Source: Salinimicrobium nanhaiense
GTDB lineage: Bacteria; Bacteroidota; Bacteroidia; Flavobacteriales; Flavobacteriaceae
DNA length: 64,000 nucleotides
NCBI GenBank assembly: GCA_012038135.1
Contig: JAAVJQ010000012.1
Location: 49,727-113,726 of the forward strand
Reading direction: 5' to 3'
Shown: piece by piece, positions 25,388-35,341 of the stretch
Numbering within the stretch: the first letter of the stretch is position 1
How the letters are laid out: the number at the start of each line of letters is the position of its first letter
Notes under the pieces: model-generated
What the model saw: the letters and a program-made list of their open reading frames with translations, nothing else
The model's database searches: none
What the model was told of the DNA's origin: nothing
Program-made: the position numbers and the translations under genes

Positions 25388-26483
25388 TATCAACCAAAAA
25401 ATCTACTATTGTTTTTGAAGCCATGCCTTCGCCAAATGGATTTTCTTTTTTGGAGTAATCAATAGGTCCATCTAAAACCTCAAAGGTTTGTTCAACTATT
25501 TTATGCTGATTTACTCCTGCTAAAAAATTAAAACCTGCCTGTACAGCTTCGGGTCTTTCCGTGGTCTCCCGTGTTACAATTACAGTTTTTTTAAGGCTCG
25601 GAGCTTCCTCCTGAATGCCACCGGAGTCGGAAATAATAAGGTCAGCCTTCATCATTAACCATATAAATGCAGGATAATTAACCGGGGTAATCAAGTGGAT
25701 ACGCGGGTGATGATCCAATAACTCCCATACCGTTTCTTTCACTATCGGATTAAAATGAACGGGGAAAATAATTTGAATATCTTCCCGCTCGACCATTTTA
25801 AGAATTGCCACGCAAACTTCTTTCAAACCTTTCCCAAAATTTTCCCTGCGATGGCCGGTGACGAGAATAAGTTTTTTATGTTGATGAATAATCTTCTGAA
25901 GATTTTTTAGTTCCTCATTTATATAGCCATTTTCTAATCTTGACTTCCCTATTAACAGCGCATCTATTCCAGTATTACCCGTTACAATTATCTTGTTTTC
26001 TGATATCCCCTCCCTTATCAGATTATTTCTGGAAGCAAGTGTAGGCGCAAAATGATAATCTGAAATCCGACTAATTAATTGTCGGTTTCCTTCTTCAGGA
26101 AATGGGGATTTTAAATTCCCGGTACGTAACCCGGCTTCTATATGGCCTATTTTTATACCCCTGTTAAAAGCAGTAAAGGATGATACAAAGGCAGTGGTGG
26201 TATCTCCCTGTACCAAAACAATATCGGGATTAAATTCCTCCAGTACTTTGTCAATTTCTTTTAAAATTAATGCACTTAAAGAATTCAGGTTTTGCCCGGG
26301 TTTCATCAAATTCAAATCATAATCGGGAATTATTTCAAAGAAATCCAACACCTGATCCAGCATTTCCCTATGCTGTGCTGTAACACATACCTTAAATTCG
26401 ATTTTTTGCCTGGCAAGTTCATGAATTAAAGGAGCCATTTTTATGGCTTCCGGCCGGGTGCCAAAGCAAAGTAAAATTTTCAT
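25377..26483 (-). CDS. wecB: UDP-GlcNAc 2-epimerase (non-hydrolysing)
   Basis: A 368-residue enzyme that interconverts UDP-GlcNAc and UDP-ManNAc in the cytoplasm. Landmarks are CFGTRPEAIKMAPLI, VLVQGDTTTAFVSS, GHIEAGLRTGN, FPEEGNRQLIS, VTGHRRENFGKGL and ISDSGGIQEEAPSL. Full length for the family. No UDP-ManNAc dehydrogenase (wecC) is present in the window, so UDP-ManNAc may be used directly as donor, or the dehydrogenase may lie elsewhere. ATG 26483. Confidence 0.93.
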   Translation of the reverse strand: MKILLCFGTRPEAIKMAPLIHELARQKIEFKVCVTAQHREMLDQVLDFFEIIPDYDLNLMKPGQNLNSLSALILKEIDKVLEEFNPDIVLVQGDTTTAFVSSFTAFNRGIKIGHIEAGLRTGNLKSPFPEEGNRQLISRISDYHFAPTLASRNNLIREGISENKIIVTGNTGIDALLIGKSRLENGYINEELKNLQKIIHQHKKLILVTGHRRENFGKGLKEVCVAILKMVEREDIQIIFPVHFNPIVKETVWELLDHHPRIHLITPVNYPAFIWLMMKADLIISDSGGIQEEAPSLKKTVIVTRETTERPEAVQAGFNFLAGVNQHKIVEQTFEVLDGPIDYSKKENPFGEGMASKTIVDFLVDNAK

Positions 26484-26552
26484 TTATCAGGTAGTAATTC
26501 TGTTACAAAACTTTACGTTTTAAAGCGTTAAGAGCATTATTTATTGCTGTCT

Positions 26553-27305
26553 TTAAGTTATATAACTTAAAGACTTATGGAGGAATACGCCATTAAATTG
26601 AACCATTCTATCAGATATTATATACTCTGGCTCAATATAGACTAAATCAAAGCCAAATTCCTTTAATCGATTGCAAATGTAAAGGTAGTCCCTCTGCCCT
26701 TCATATAGATTTACAAGCGATAGTTCCAAATAAAAGCCGGTTATATTGTAATCCACCTGAGGAAATTTAGATAATACAATATGTTCATATCCCTGTATAT
26801 CCATTTTCACAAAAACATTCTTTGCCTCCTTTATAAAAGTATTTTCATTTAAGGTTTCCAAAGTGATTTGTGGGACATGTTCCTTTTTAATATAATGACT
26901 CTGTGGCACATTAAATTTTGTGGACTTGATTTCCAGAATTGAACTATTCCCCATTAGATTTGAAACATTTAAATACACCATTTTTTCCTCGTCACCCAGA
27001 CAACACCGCTCATAAACATTCCACAAAACATTATTCTTAGCGTTTTTCTCTAATAAATCATAAATTCCTGGCAGAGGTTCAAAAGATAAAACCCTGTTTT
27101 TATAACCATAATCGTATAATGATTTTGCAAACTGTCCTTTATTGGCACCTATGTCCAAAACCAGATCTACATCAATACTATTCAGGATTTTTACCAGTTC
27201 ATTTTCAATTGTTCCGCGTCCTAATCCTCCATTTAACCTTACCAAATCATAACCAAAATATTTAAAAATTTTTTTTAATTTCTTTCTATATTCCCTTGAC
27301 GCCAT
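26553..27305 (-). CDS. FkbM-family methyltransferase
   Basis: A 250-residue FkbM-type SAM-dependent O-methyltransferase: VDLVLDIGANKGQFAKSLYD, VLSFEPLPGIYDLL, VNVSNLMGNSSIL-type strand (KVYLNVSN region), and the family-defining VFVKMDIQGYEHIVL. FkbM proteins methylate hydroxyls of sugars or polyketides. ATG 27305 is preferred over TTG 27329. One of two FkbM genes in the cluster (the other at 35342). Confidence 0.85.
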   Translation of the reverse strand: MASREYRKKLKKIFKYFGYDLVRLNGGLGRGTIENELVKILNSIDVDLVLDIGANKGQFAKSLYDYGYKNRVLSFEPLPGIYDLLEKNAKNNVLWNVYERCCLGDEEKMVYLNVSNLMGNSSILEIKSTKFNVPQSHYIKKEHVPQITLETLNENTFIKEAKNVFVKMDIQGYEHIVLSKFPQVDYNITGFYLELSLVNLYEGQRDYLYICNRLKEFGFDLVYIEPEYIISDRMVQFNGVFLHKSLSYIT

Positions 27306-27403
27306 AAATACAAATGCTTTAAAAAACAATAAATTATTATTCCTGCTTTAAAAGGAACCTAACAGGCTATGTTTACTTGTCGGTTTGATCAAAAAAATAT
27401 AAC

Positions 27404-28432
27404 TCAATAATTTCTGGCATTTTTCAACCCTAAAAAATTAAAATATCTTTCCTTTAAAGTATTACTTAGTAAAACTTTTTGTGCGATTTTTCCCAAAAAC
27501 ATTTTCCATTTAGGAAGTGGTCTGGCTCTAAAAAGTTCAATATCATTTAAAGGAACATTTGATCTTCTTACTTTTAATTTTTCAAATTCATCATTCATCC
27601 ACTTCTCTGAAACATTTCCTAAATGAAAAGCATAATTATTCAAGGTTGATAACCTTAAAAACCCAAGTTCTTCATTGGGAATATCAATAAATTTATTCTC
27701 CACTCCCCCCTGGATCTTAATATAGGCAGGGGAATTTGACCCCAAATCAAAAACCTCCCTTCTTAATGTTGCCACAAAATGTCCTGATCCCATCACGGCT
27801 TTCGCTCCTTTTTTCCTTAACACCAAGTATTTTTCAAGATGGGAAGAAGAGTATAATTTCACCGTGTCTCCCAGGCTGTCTTCAAATTTTTTCATCGCCT
27901 GTGGATCCTTTACTTCTTCAAATCTAATTGAAGCTTCACCTAATAAACCATAAAACCAGTTATTAGAGGCAAAAGCTTTATAGGCAATACTATTTGGTAC
28001 CGGGCTGACCATGCCTGCATTTGGAAAATTTAGAAAAAGAGATTCCACCTCTTTTTGCCAATCATGTTTAAAAAAAACATCAGAATCTGTAATAGTAATT
28101 AAAGGCTCTATGTTTCCCTTTACGCTGGCTAAGATTGCATTGATTTTTCCCAGATTTTCTTTAGAATGAAAAACCTGATCAATTACTTCATGTTCATTAT
28201 ATAATTGATCCAGATAATTTTTGACCAAGTCATGACTATTGTTATTATAAATAGTGATCCTGGTTTTCTTATGAATGGTCAACAGCAAAGACTCAATATT
28301 CAACTTGAATATTTCAAAAGCATCTTTAAAATAGCCTTCAAAATGGGGAATATATACCGGTATGACAACTCTGTGATAGGATGAATTAAGTATTTCTTTA
28401 TTAAACTTCTCAGGATTAATGCCTATCCTCAT
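27404..28432 (-). CDS. GT2-like glycosyltransferase
   Basis: A 342-residue GT-A protein: VVIPVYIPHFEGYFKDAFEI, ITIYNNNSHDLVKNYLD, NLGKINAILASVKGN, and LITITDSDVFFKHDW with a DSD metal site. ATG 28432 is preferred over TTG 28441 and overlaps the end of the epimerase gene by 17 bp. Donor unknown. Confidence 0.75.
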   Translation of the reverse strand: MRIGINPEKFNKEILNSSYHRVVIPVYIPHFEGYFKDAFEIFKLNIESLLLTIHKKTRITIYNNNSHDLVKNYLDQLYNEHEVIDQVFHSKENLGKINAILASVKGNIEPLITITDSDVFFKHDWQKEVESLFLNFPNAGMVSPVPNSIAYKAFASNNWFYGLLGEASIRFEEVKDPQAMKKFEDSLGDTVKLYSSSHLEKYLVLRKKGAKAVMGSGHFVATLRREVFDLGSNSPAYIKIQGGVENKFIDIPNEELGFLRLSTLNNYAFHLGNVSEKWMNDEFEKLKVRRSNVPLNDIELFRARPLPKWKMFLGKIAQKVLLSNTLKERYFNFLGLKNARNY

Positions 28433-29345
28433 AATAGTCAATTAAGCTTTTAAGGCCATGGTTTAAAGGTATTAATTCCCTGTCCAAAACCTTCCGCATT
28501 TTTGTTATGTCCGGACATCTCCTATTCATATCCCCTTCTTCTAAAGGTGGCAAAAAAACAATTTGGGATTTGGAATTGACAAATAAAATTATCTTTTTGG
28601 CCAAATCATGAATACTTATTTCAATATCACTTCCTACGTTCATTAGTTCATTCACACAGTTCTTATCCAACATCGCATTAATAGTAGTATCTACGTTATC
28701 GTCTACGTAACAAAATGTTCTGGTTTGCAAACCATCCCCGTAAATGTGTATGGGTTCATTATTCAAGGCAGCTTTTAAAAAACGGGGAACAACAAAATCT
28801 TCGCTTTGATTGGGGCCGTAAGTATTGAAAAAACGGAATATGGTATATTCCAGGCCATACTCTAAAAAATATGACTTAAAAAAGGCTTCCCCTACATTTT
28901 TGACAATCGCATAGGGTAATTTGGAATTTAATGGTGTGGTATCTTCCCTTTGCGGTGTTTCAAAGGGTTCACCATACACTTCTGACGAACTGGAATAAAA
29001 TACCCGTTTTACTCCGGTATTCTTTGACAGGGATAAGATACTCTTTATACCTTCAATATCATTTAATACCATCATTGGATTCTCCAAAGTTCTTCTCACC
29101 CCTACCACAGCAGCATAATGAAAAACAAAATCAAATTTGTGGCTTCCAAACACCGGGGCTACGTCATTATATTCGTTAATATTTGCTTTGATGAATTTTA
29201 TGTTTTCAGCCTTTGGAATTTTAGACAAGGTACCGGTCAAAAGATTATCCACTATGACAATATTGTTTTTAGAATCTTTAGCCAGTTTACTTGCCAGGGC
29301 ACTCCCGATATTTCCTGCACCACCAGTGATTAGTATATTTGACAT
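28416..29345 (-). CDS. NAD-dependent sugar epimerase/dehydratase (SDR)
   Basis: A 309-residue extended short-chain dehydrogenase acting on a nucleotide sugar. N-terminal ILITGGAGNIGSALA is the NAD-binding loop; SSSSEVYG and YAIVK supply the catalytic Ser/Tyr-x3-Lys; RFFNTYGPNQSEDFVV and YGDGLQTRTFCYVDD are typical of UDP-glucuronate decarboxylase and UDP-glucose 4-epimerase relatives, and RRCPDITKMR resembles the decarboxylase (UDP-xylose synthase) subgroup. The exact reaction is therefore open between epimerisation and decarboxylation. ATG 29345. Confidence 0.85.
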   Translation of the reverse strand: MSNILITGGAGNIGSALASKLAKDSKNNIVIVDNLLTGTLSKIPKAENIKFIKANINEYNDVAPVFGSHKFDFVFHYAAVVGVRRTLENPMMVLNDIEGIKSILSLSKNTGVKRVFYSSSSEVYGEPFETPQREDTTPLNSKLPYAIVKNVGEAFFKSYFLEYGLEYTIFRFFNTYGPNQSEDFVVPRFLKAALNNEPIHIYGDGLQTRTFCYVDDNVDTTINAMLDKNCVNELMNVGSDIEISIHDLAKKIILFVNSKSQIVFLPPLEEGDMNRRCPDITKMRKVLDRELIPLNHGLKSLIDYYEDRH

Positions 29346-29370
29346 AGTGATTTTTTAAGTTCTATATAAT

Positions 29371-30519
29371 TCATAAACCTTTCTGTACCGATCTGGGTAT
29401 ATATAATTCATTGATTTTTCTCTTATTTATGTTATAGTCAAACCGTTCCAATGAAATTTTTTGATTACGGAGGGCAGATTTATAAAAATCAATTTCCCCT
29501 TCAATTGCTTTTAAAATCAGGCTTTTCAGATGTTCAACATCTTCTGGTTCAAAAATTAATAAACCGTTGCTCCCATTTTCAATCAGCTCCTCAGAAACTC
29601 CCCCGGGATTAGATTGAATGGGGAAAGCACCCATAATAAATGCTTCTATTAATGTATTGGGAATACCATCAGATATACTGTTGCCAATATAGATAAGGGA
29701 TTTTCCCATAAGCTCAAGCACCTCTTCTTGTGACAATTCTCCTCTTTTGAAATATTTGTAGGGTAAATTTTTGCTTCTAATATAATCAACTACTACAGGA
29801 TGGGCTGCAAAAACTACTATTTTAAAAGGTTCGAGCTGGTCCTGGATGGCTTGCACAGCTTGTAATACTTTAATAGCCCTCCCAAAGTTATGTTGATATC
29901 CTTTTACTAAAATAATCTTACGAGCCTCAACGGGTTGAAAAAATTCCTGGGTTTTAGAAATTTCATACCCCCCACCTCCAGGGATCACCCCAGAAAATTC
30001 ACCGGTAAACCCAAGTCCTAGAGCCAGATTATGATCCCTTGAGCAATCTGTATGTAGCACATCAACTCGACCAAGCACATTTTTTATTTGTGATCGATGC
30101 CGCCTTTGGTTTTTATAAAAAAAAAGGTCATTACCCCAACACGAATAGATCAACTTTACCTCAGAATGCTTTTGCATCGTTTTCAAGATTGGATAGGAAC
30201 AGGATTGCATTTCAAAGCTGTGAATAATGTCTGGATTTATCTTTAAAATAATTCTTTCCAGTTCCTCTGCTGCTGTGGTTTCCACGAATGTCTGAATTTT
30301 TTCATACAGCCGTGGAATTTTTTTATAAAGAAAATATTCTCCTTTTAAAGAGCTTCTTTTTCTTTTTTTCCATCCGGTGAATTGCTGAATTTCTTCTGGT
30401 AGATCGAACCGGCCACGGTCTAGTACATCAAACCAGTACAACTCGTGGGCTGAATCCTTCAAATTATTAATCCAGCGTTTGCTGTGCAGCGAATGCATGG
30501 AAACAAAAAGAATCTTCAT
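29371..30519 (-). CDS. GT4 glycosyltransferase
   Basis: A 382-residue GT-B transferase, paralogous to 21633-22781: KILFVSMHSLHSKRWINNL, IQQFTGWKKRKRSSLKGEYF, KLIYSCWGNDLFFYK, IILVKGYQHNFGRAIKVL and GNSISDGIPNTLIEAFIMGA. Overlaps the upstream GT4 gene by one base (ATG 30519 sharing the stop region), indicating coupling. Confidence 0.88.
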   Translation of the reverse strand: MKILFVSMHSLHSKRWINNLKDSAHELYWFDVLDRGRFDLPEEIQQFTGWKKRKRSSLKGEYFLYKKIPRLYEKIQTFVETTAAEELERIILKINPDIIHSFEMQSCSYPILKTMQKHSEVKLIYSCWGNDLFFYKNQRRHRSQIKNVLGRVDVLHTDCSRDHNLALGLGFTGEFSGVIPGGGGYEISKTQEFFQPVEARKIILVKGYQHNFGRAIKVLQAVQAIQDQLEPFKIVVFAAHPVVVDYIRSKNLPYKYFKRGELSQEEVLELMGKSLIYIGNSISDGIPNTLIEAFIMGAFPIQSNPGGVSEELIENGSNGLLIFEPEDVEHLKSLILKAIEGEIDFYKSALRNQKISLERFDYNINKRKINELYIPRSVQKGL

Positions 30520-31646
30520 TAGTTGTTCAAAAAATTTCTGAGAAAATCCACAGTTGGTTTATTACTCATTTTTTTAGTGTATAGTTCTCTCAAATTCACA
30601 CATAGATTATAGTAAGACTCCGTTGAAAGATCAAGTACCTTTAAAGCCTTTTCCGCCATTTCACCTACATCCTCAGCCAATAACTCCTGAAAGTCTTTTA
30701 AACGATCAGGCATTGCTCCTACTTTGTAACTAATCATTGGTTTTCCGGCAGCTAATAATTCAAGAGCTACATTAGGACCTCCCTCATATTTTGAGGTAAT
30801 CAGGAAACAGCTGAATAGATCAAAGTAATCAAAAATCTCATCCTGAACAACTGGTTGAAATTGGAGTGTAATTAAATCCTGTAGATTATATTCTTTTACA
30901 AGGTCAAAAAGTTTCCAATAGTATGTTTTAACACCATCTCCTCTTATAATCATTTTTCTCAACTTACCCTTTTCCTTTAAAAGACGAATAACTTCTATAG
31001 CATGTTCGAGCTGTTTCTCTTCTGAAAAACGGGCGAGAATCCCAAAATCATAATTAAAATGATTAGAAATCTTCCTTTTGAAAGCTTCTTCCTCATTGTT
31101 TATTATTACTTCTTGAACTACCGTATGTGGTATATCTAGTGTGTTCTGAAAAAAAAATTTTTGTTTTTCAGATGTCACAATGTTGTATTTTATAGAATTT
31201 AAAAGTTTCTTTTTCTGTGGATGAAATTCTGCATAAAAGATAGTCGTATATTTTACACATATCTTCTCTCTATTTTTGAAAGAATCAACAATAGGAAAAT
31301 AGTAATCTGTACTACTTTTCGTCAGCACATAGACATGACTGATGCCTTTTTTAAAAAGGAAATGCCAAAACCAGCGCTCTAAAATAAGGCCTTTGTATTT
31401 CCACCGAGGCGCAATTTTTTTTTGGAGATTCCTTAATAATGTCTTTTTAAAAAAAGCAGGATAAGTATAAAAAAAAATTTTAGGATTAATGATTAGATCT
31501 TTTGAAAATTCCAAATCCAAATCTGGAGAAAACAAATAAATCTTTTTTACATGGGAGAATCCTGCTATAACATTGGCCGTTTGAATGGTTTCAAGTTCAC
31601 TACCTCCAAGGTTATTGAAAAAAGGAGTCGCCATTAAAATCTTCAT
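30519..31646 (-). CDS. GT4 glycosyltransferase
   Basis: A 375-residue GT-B transferase: KILMATPFFNNLGGSELETI with a glycine-rich loop, FGILARFSEEKQLEHAIEVI marking the C-terminal domain, IIRGDGVKTYYW, and TSKYEGGPNVALELLAAGKP with the conserved EGGPNVALE donor site. Donor unknown. ATG 31646. Confidence 0.87.
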   Translation of the reverse strand: MKILMATPFFNNLGGSELETIQTANVIAGFSHVKKIYLFSPDLDLEFSKDLIINPKIFFYTYPAFFKKTLLRNLQKKIAPRWKYKGLILERWFWHFLFKKGISHVYVLTKSSTDYYFPIVDSFKNREKICVKYTTIFYAEFHPQKKKLLNSIKYNIVTSEKQKFFFQNTLDIPHTVVQEVIINNEEEAFKRKISNHFNYDFGILARFSEEKQLEHAIEVIRLLKEKGKLRKMIIRGDGVKTYYWKLFDLVKEYNLQDLITLQFQPVVQDEIFDYFDLFSCFLITSKYEGGPNVALELLAAGKPMISYKVGAMPDRLKDFQELLAEDVGEMAEKALKVLDLSTESYYNLCVNLRELYTKKMSNKPTVDFLRNFLNN

Positions 31647-31697
31647 CTCAAAATAGACTTCGTTAATTAATTGGTTCTATAACCTTAGGAATTAAAG

Positions 31698-32501
31698 TTA
31701 GAATCTTTTTATTGATTCTCTTATCGCGGAAAAGATCTTCCTCACATATATCATCGACCATTTTTCAGCTCCACCTTTAAACGCCTTTTGAAATCCCTTT
31801 TTATAATTACCTCTTCGAAGATGATAAAACTCATCATAATTTTTCCAGGATTCATCCCATAAATGAAGTGCATACGTCTTTTCTCCAATATAACCTTTAA
31901 TTTTTTTTTCTCCCCGCATTTCAAAAGGTAATGAGTAAAAGTAATTAACAGGATAGACAATTATCCCAGGCACTTCCACTTTACGGGTAAAATCAGAGTT
32001 GTAATTAAAAGATGACCTAAATTTTGAGGTAATTAAACGCGGTATTGCTATATCTTGCCACTCAGGTCCTGTGTCCAAATTTATCTGATCGTAAATAGAT
32101 AAACAAGTCTGGATAAACGGGTGTCTTCTAACAGATCCTACTATACTGGCATTTATGTACTTCTCATTTTCGGACCCAAAAAAGGCATAAGAATCCTCTA
32201 AGAAATCAAATGGTTTGACAACGAACATATCTGTATCCAAATATACTCCTCCATAGTCAAAAAGTTTTTGCAACCTAACGAAATCGGCAACAAAAGCCCA
32301 TTTTTTCTGACTGTACGCTACTTTTAGAAAAGGATGTTTGTCTATATTGACGTTTGTTTCATCCCATTTAATTAATTCATAATCAGAAAGGTGTTTTTCC
32401 CAGGACCTTAAACATCTTTTATTGAGACTGTTCATTTTTTCAGGACCAAACCAGCAGTAATGTAAAAGTTTTGGAATCTTTGATTTTATTTGCTGACTCA
32501 T
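31698..32501 (-). CDS. GT32-like glycosyltransferase with DxD
   Basis: A 267-residue transferase of the Gly_transf_sug (GT32, OCH1-like/capsular) type: IPKLLHYCWFGPEKMNSLNK at the N-terminus, WAFVADFVRLQKLFDYGG then VYLDTDMFVVKPFD with the DTD metal site, and ALHLWDESWKNYDEFY near the end. Family members transfer mannose, galactose or GlcNAc. 3-bp spacing to the next GT2 gene. Confidence 0.88.
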   Translation of the reverse strand: MSQQIKSKIPKLLHYCWFGPEKMNSLNKRCLRSWEKHLSDYELIKWDETNVNIDKHPFLKVAYSQKKWAFVADFVRLQKLFDYGGVYLDTDMFVVKPFDFLEDSYAFFGSENEKYINASIVGSVRRHPFIQTCLSIYDQINLDTGPEWQDIAIPRLITSKFRSSFNYNSDFTRKVEVPGIIVYPVNYFYSLPFEMRGEKKIKGYIGEKTYALHLWDESWKNYDEFYHLRRGNYKKGFQKAFKGGAEKWSMIYVRKIFSAIRESIKRF

Positions 32502-32504
32502 AAG

Positions 32505-33437
32505 TTAACGAAGAAGTTTTTCTCCTTTTCTGAAAAATGAAAAAACCATATAACCTAGTGTAAACTTAAAAAACTGTTTAAATTCGAACAGTTTGATTTG
32601 TCTCTTTGATAACATTATGTAAAGGTGAAATTTTTTGCGATGCCCGCTTACCAAAGCCTGTCGAAAATTTCTTTTACACCTGCTTCGATCATATTTCTTT
32701 AAAAAAATTAAATCAACGCCAGAGACCTTTTGAAGAACTTTTAAATGTTTCTTACGAGCATAGAATTCCGATTTTAGTTCATTAAAATTTAAATTATCTA
32801 TTTCCTTAGATAAGGAATAGGTGTGCAAGCGGTATTGTAATAAGGGAATTTCTATAATTTTTACCTTGGGTTTTTGATAAATCATACGCAGATTGAAATC
32901 CCAATCATCAAAATTTCTAATTTTTTCATCAAATAATTCCTGCTGTTTCTCAAGGAAGATTCTATTCCAAGTGGGAGAAGATGTATAATATGATATTTTT
33001 CCAACAAAATAATCTTCTATCAAGTTTTGTGCAGGAATATAACGATGAACTAGATCAATAGGCTGCTTTTTTTCATCTATGTATTTTACGCTTGAAATGA
33101 TCAAATCATAAGCTCCTGTGTGCTTCAGAATTTTTTCAAGCGCGAAAGGCAATAGAATATCATCACTATCAAACCATTTAATCCATTCACCGCCACTCTT
33201 CTTAAAGCCAAAATTCCTACAGGAACTGGGTCCTTTTAACATTTCACCTGGACGATGATAATATTTGAACCTCCTGTCTTTTGCACAATAGAATTCCATA
33301 AGTTCAGAAGTAGCATCTGTAGAGCCGTCATCAACCACTATACATTCCCAGTTTTGAAATGTTTGATCAATAATACTCTCTAAAGTTTCCCCCAAAAAAT
33401 GAGCACGATTAAAAGTGGGTATTATAATTGATATCAT
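32505..33437 (-). CDS. GT2 glycosyltransferase
   Basis: A 310-residue GT-A transferase: ISIIIPTFNRAHFLGETLES, CIVVDDGSTDATSELM, SCRNFGFKKSGGEWIKWFDS-DD with the metal site, and NFDDWDFNLRMIYQKPKV with the catalytic acidic pair. Basic C-terminus. ATG 33437. Confidence 0.9.
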   Translation of the reverse strand: MISIIIPTFNRAHFLGETLESIIDQTFQNWECIVVDDGSTDATSELMEFYCAKDRRFKYYHRPGEMLKGPSSCRNFGFKKSGGEWIKWFDSDDILLPFALEKILKHTGAYDLIISSVKYIDEKKQPIDLVHRYIPAQNLIEDYFVGKISYYTSSPTWNRIFLEKQQELFDEKIRNFDDWDFNLRMIYQKPKVKIIEIPLLQYRLHTYSLSKEIDNLNFNELKSEFYARKKHLKVLQKVSGVDLIFLKKYDRSRCKRNFRQALVSGHRKKFHLYIMLSKRQIKLFEFKQFFKFTLGYMVFSFFRKGEKLLR

Positions 33438-33446
33438 TGGTCGAAT

Positions 33447-34235
33447 CTAAAATTTCTTTAGTAACCCAAGCCTAACAAGAAAATTAATCTTTCTGGAATT
33501 TCTTAAATCTTGTAATGTTTTTTTAACCTGGTTTAACTCCTTAATTTCAGGTAAAAATGCTCTAAAATGATCAATTAGGACTGCTTCTTTTTCTTTATTT
33601 AATTTTTTGAGATTTTTTGGATCTGAACTTATGCCGTCGAGATAAAAGGTTGACAGGGTATGATTAACCTTTTGATATGAACAATTATATTTAAACAAAG
33701 CCAGAACCAAAAATTTCCAGTCTGACACTATTTTCAGCTCTTCATCATACTTCCCAACAATTGAAAATAATTCTTTTCTTATAAGAGTCGATTGATGACA
33801 AAGAGTGCCAGTTATAAAATAGGAAAAGTTTAGTCTTGAAGGATATGTGATACTTTTTCTTAAATTATCTTTTATAAGGTCAATATTAAAATATATTAAA
33901 TCAAAAGAACAGATATCGTCTTTAATTCTATTGAGGCTTTCTTTACTGCTAAAATGGTCTCCGCTGTTTAAAAAGAATAAATACTCTCCATTAGCTTTCT
34001 TAATTCCTTTATTCATTGCATTATAAATTCCCTTATCAGGTTCGCTTACCCAAAAATCTATCTTTTCATCATAAGATAGCATATACTCTTTACTTCCGTC
34101 ATTTGAACCACCATCTATAACAATATATTCAAATTCCTGCCAGGTCTGTGTAAACACACTCTGTATGGTCCTTTTTAAACCCTCCAGGTTATTGAGATTA
34201 ACTGTTATGATACTAAGTAGACATTTATTCTCCAT
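33447..34235 (-). CDS. GT2 glycosyltransferase (WcaE-like)
   Basis: A 262-residue GT-A transferase: LSIITVNLNNLEGLKRTIQS, YIVIDGGSNDGSKEYML, WVSEPDKGIYNAMNKGIKKA, EYLFFLNSGDHF. The EPDKGIYNAMNKG block is typical of WcaE-type GT2 enzymes in colanic-acid and related clusters. ATG 34235. Confidence 0.9.
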   Translation of the reverse strand: MENKCLLSIITVNLNNLEGLKRTIQSVFTQTWQEFEYIVIDGGSNDGSKEYMLSYDEKIDFWVSEPDKGIYNAMNKGIKKANGEYLFFLNSGDHFSSKESLNRIKDDICSFDLIYFNIDLIKDNLRKSITYPSRLNFSYFITGTLCHQSTLIRKELFSIVGKYDEELKIVSDWKFLVLALFKYNCSYQKVNHTLSTFYLDGISSDPKNLKKLNKEKEAVLIDHFRAFLPEIKELNQVKKTLQDLRNSRKINFLVRLGLLKKF

Positions 34236-34393
34236 TCTTTCTAAAATTCCAACAGAAAAATTTACTTAATTTTAATATAGAATAAAGACCTTCTAAAGGT
34301 TAACGCAACCAATCATTACAAGCGTAGGTTATTAAGTTGGATTTTAATAATTTACGCAAGTATATCAAAAGATGGGTCCTAAAACACAATATT

Positions 34394-35257
34394 TCATTTT
34401 ATGAATTTCTTTATTTTATAAGAATAAGTAATATTGAGTTTGTATAGACCTAACTTTTTATTTCTCTTCCTCTCCAGAATATGATGATTTAAAAATTTAA
34501 ATTTTTTTGAAATCTTAATTAGATTCTCAAAAATTTTCATCTTTCCCAGAATGCGTCGTTGCTGCTTATTAATTATATAGGATCGCCTTATAGCTTCAGC
34601 TTCTTCAAGATAAATATTCATTGCGGCCCCAGATAACTGACCCTCTCTTTTCCGCCAAGCTCCAATTGGTACTGTCGTATTATATAAAGTGGAAAACTGA
34701 AAGAACCTAAACCAGAGCTCGAAATCACCTGCCAATTTTAGCCGGTCATCCATTCTTCCACCTGCTTTTTCCCAGAGGCTTCTCCTCCACAAAGTGGATT
34801 CTTGCTGTATCCACTTGAAATCTCCAGCTAAAAACTTAATCAGATTAAAATTTTGTGCAGTTTGGGTGTGAATTAAATTTCCCTCTAAATCAATAAAACT
34901 GTTCAATCCTTGAATCCAATCAACCTCTGGAAGATCACAGAACAACTGAGCTATACGGTGGAAAGAATTCGGTAACAGAATATCATCGCTATTAATCCAT
35001 CCCATAATTTCACCCGAAGTACTGCGAAAACCCTTATTTAAAGCATAATACATTCCAGTATCAGTTTCACTAATCCAATTCGAAATTTTACTTTCGTATT
35101 TTCTGATAACGTCTAAAGTACCATCCGTACTGCCTCCATCAACAATAACATACTCCAAATTAGGGTAGTTTTGATTTATAACGGATAAGATTGTTTGTTC
35201 AATGTACTCTACTTGATTTAAAACTGGAGTGACAATGGAAATTTTGGGATACATCAT
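34394..35257 (-). CDS. GT2 glycosyltransferase (WcaE-like)
   Basis: A 287-residue GT-A transferase of the same subgroup as the preceding gene: ISIVTPVLNQVEYIEQTILS, YVIVDGGSTDGTLDVI, WISETDTGMYYALNKGFRST, GEIMGWINSDDILLPNSF, then FKWIQQESTLWRRSLWEKAG. The 158-bp gap downstream (34236-34393) is AT-rich with no visible feature. Confidence 0.9.
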   Translation of the reverse strand: MMYPKISIVTPVLNQVEYIEQTILSVINQNYPNLEYVIVDGGSTDGTLDVIRKYESKISNWISETDTGMYYALNKGFRSTSGEIMGWINSDDILLPNSFHRIAQLFCDLPEVDWIQGLNSFIDLEGNLIHTQTAQNFNLIKFLAGDFKWIQQESTLWRRSLWEKAGGRMDDRLKLAGDFELWFRFFQFSTLYNTTVPIGAWRKREGQLSGAAMNIYLEEAEAIRRSYIINKQQRRILGKMKIFENLIKISKKFKFLNHHILERKRNKKLGLYKLNITYSYKIKKFIK

Positions 35258-35341
35258 TTAACTACTTCTGAGGGAATACTGAATTTAAAAAATTTACTGA
35301 ACCTGAAATCGAAGAAAATACATTAATCTTCATAAAGAAAT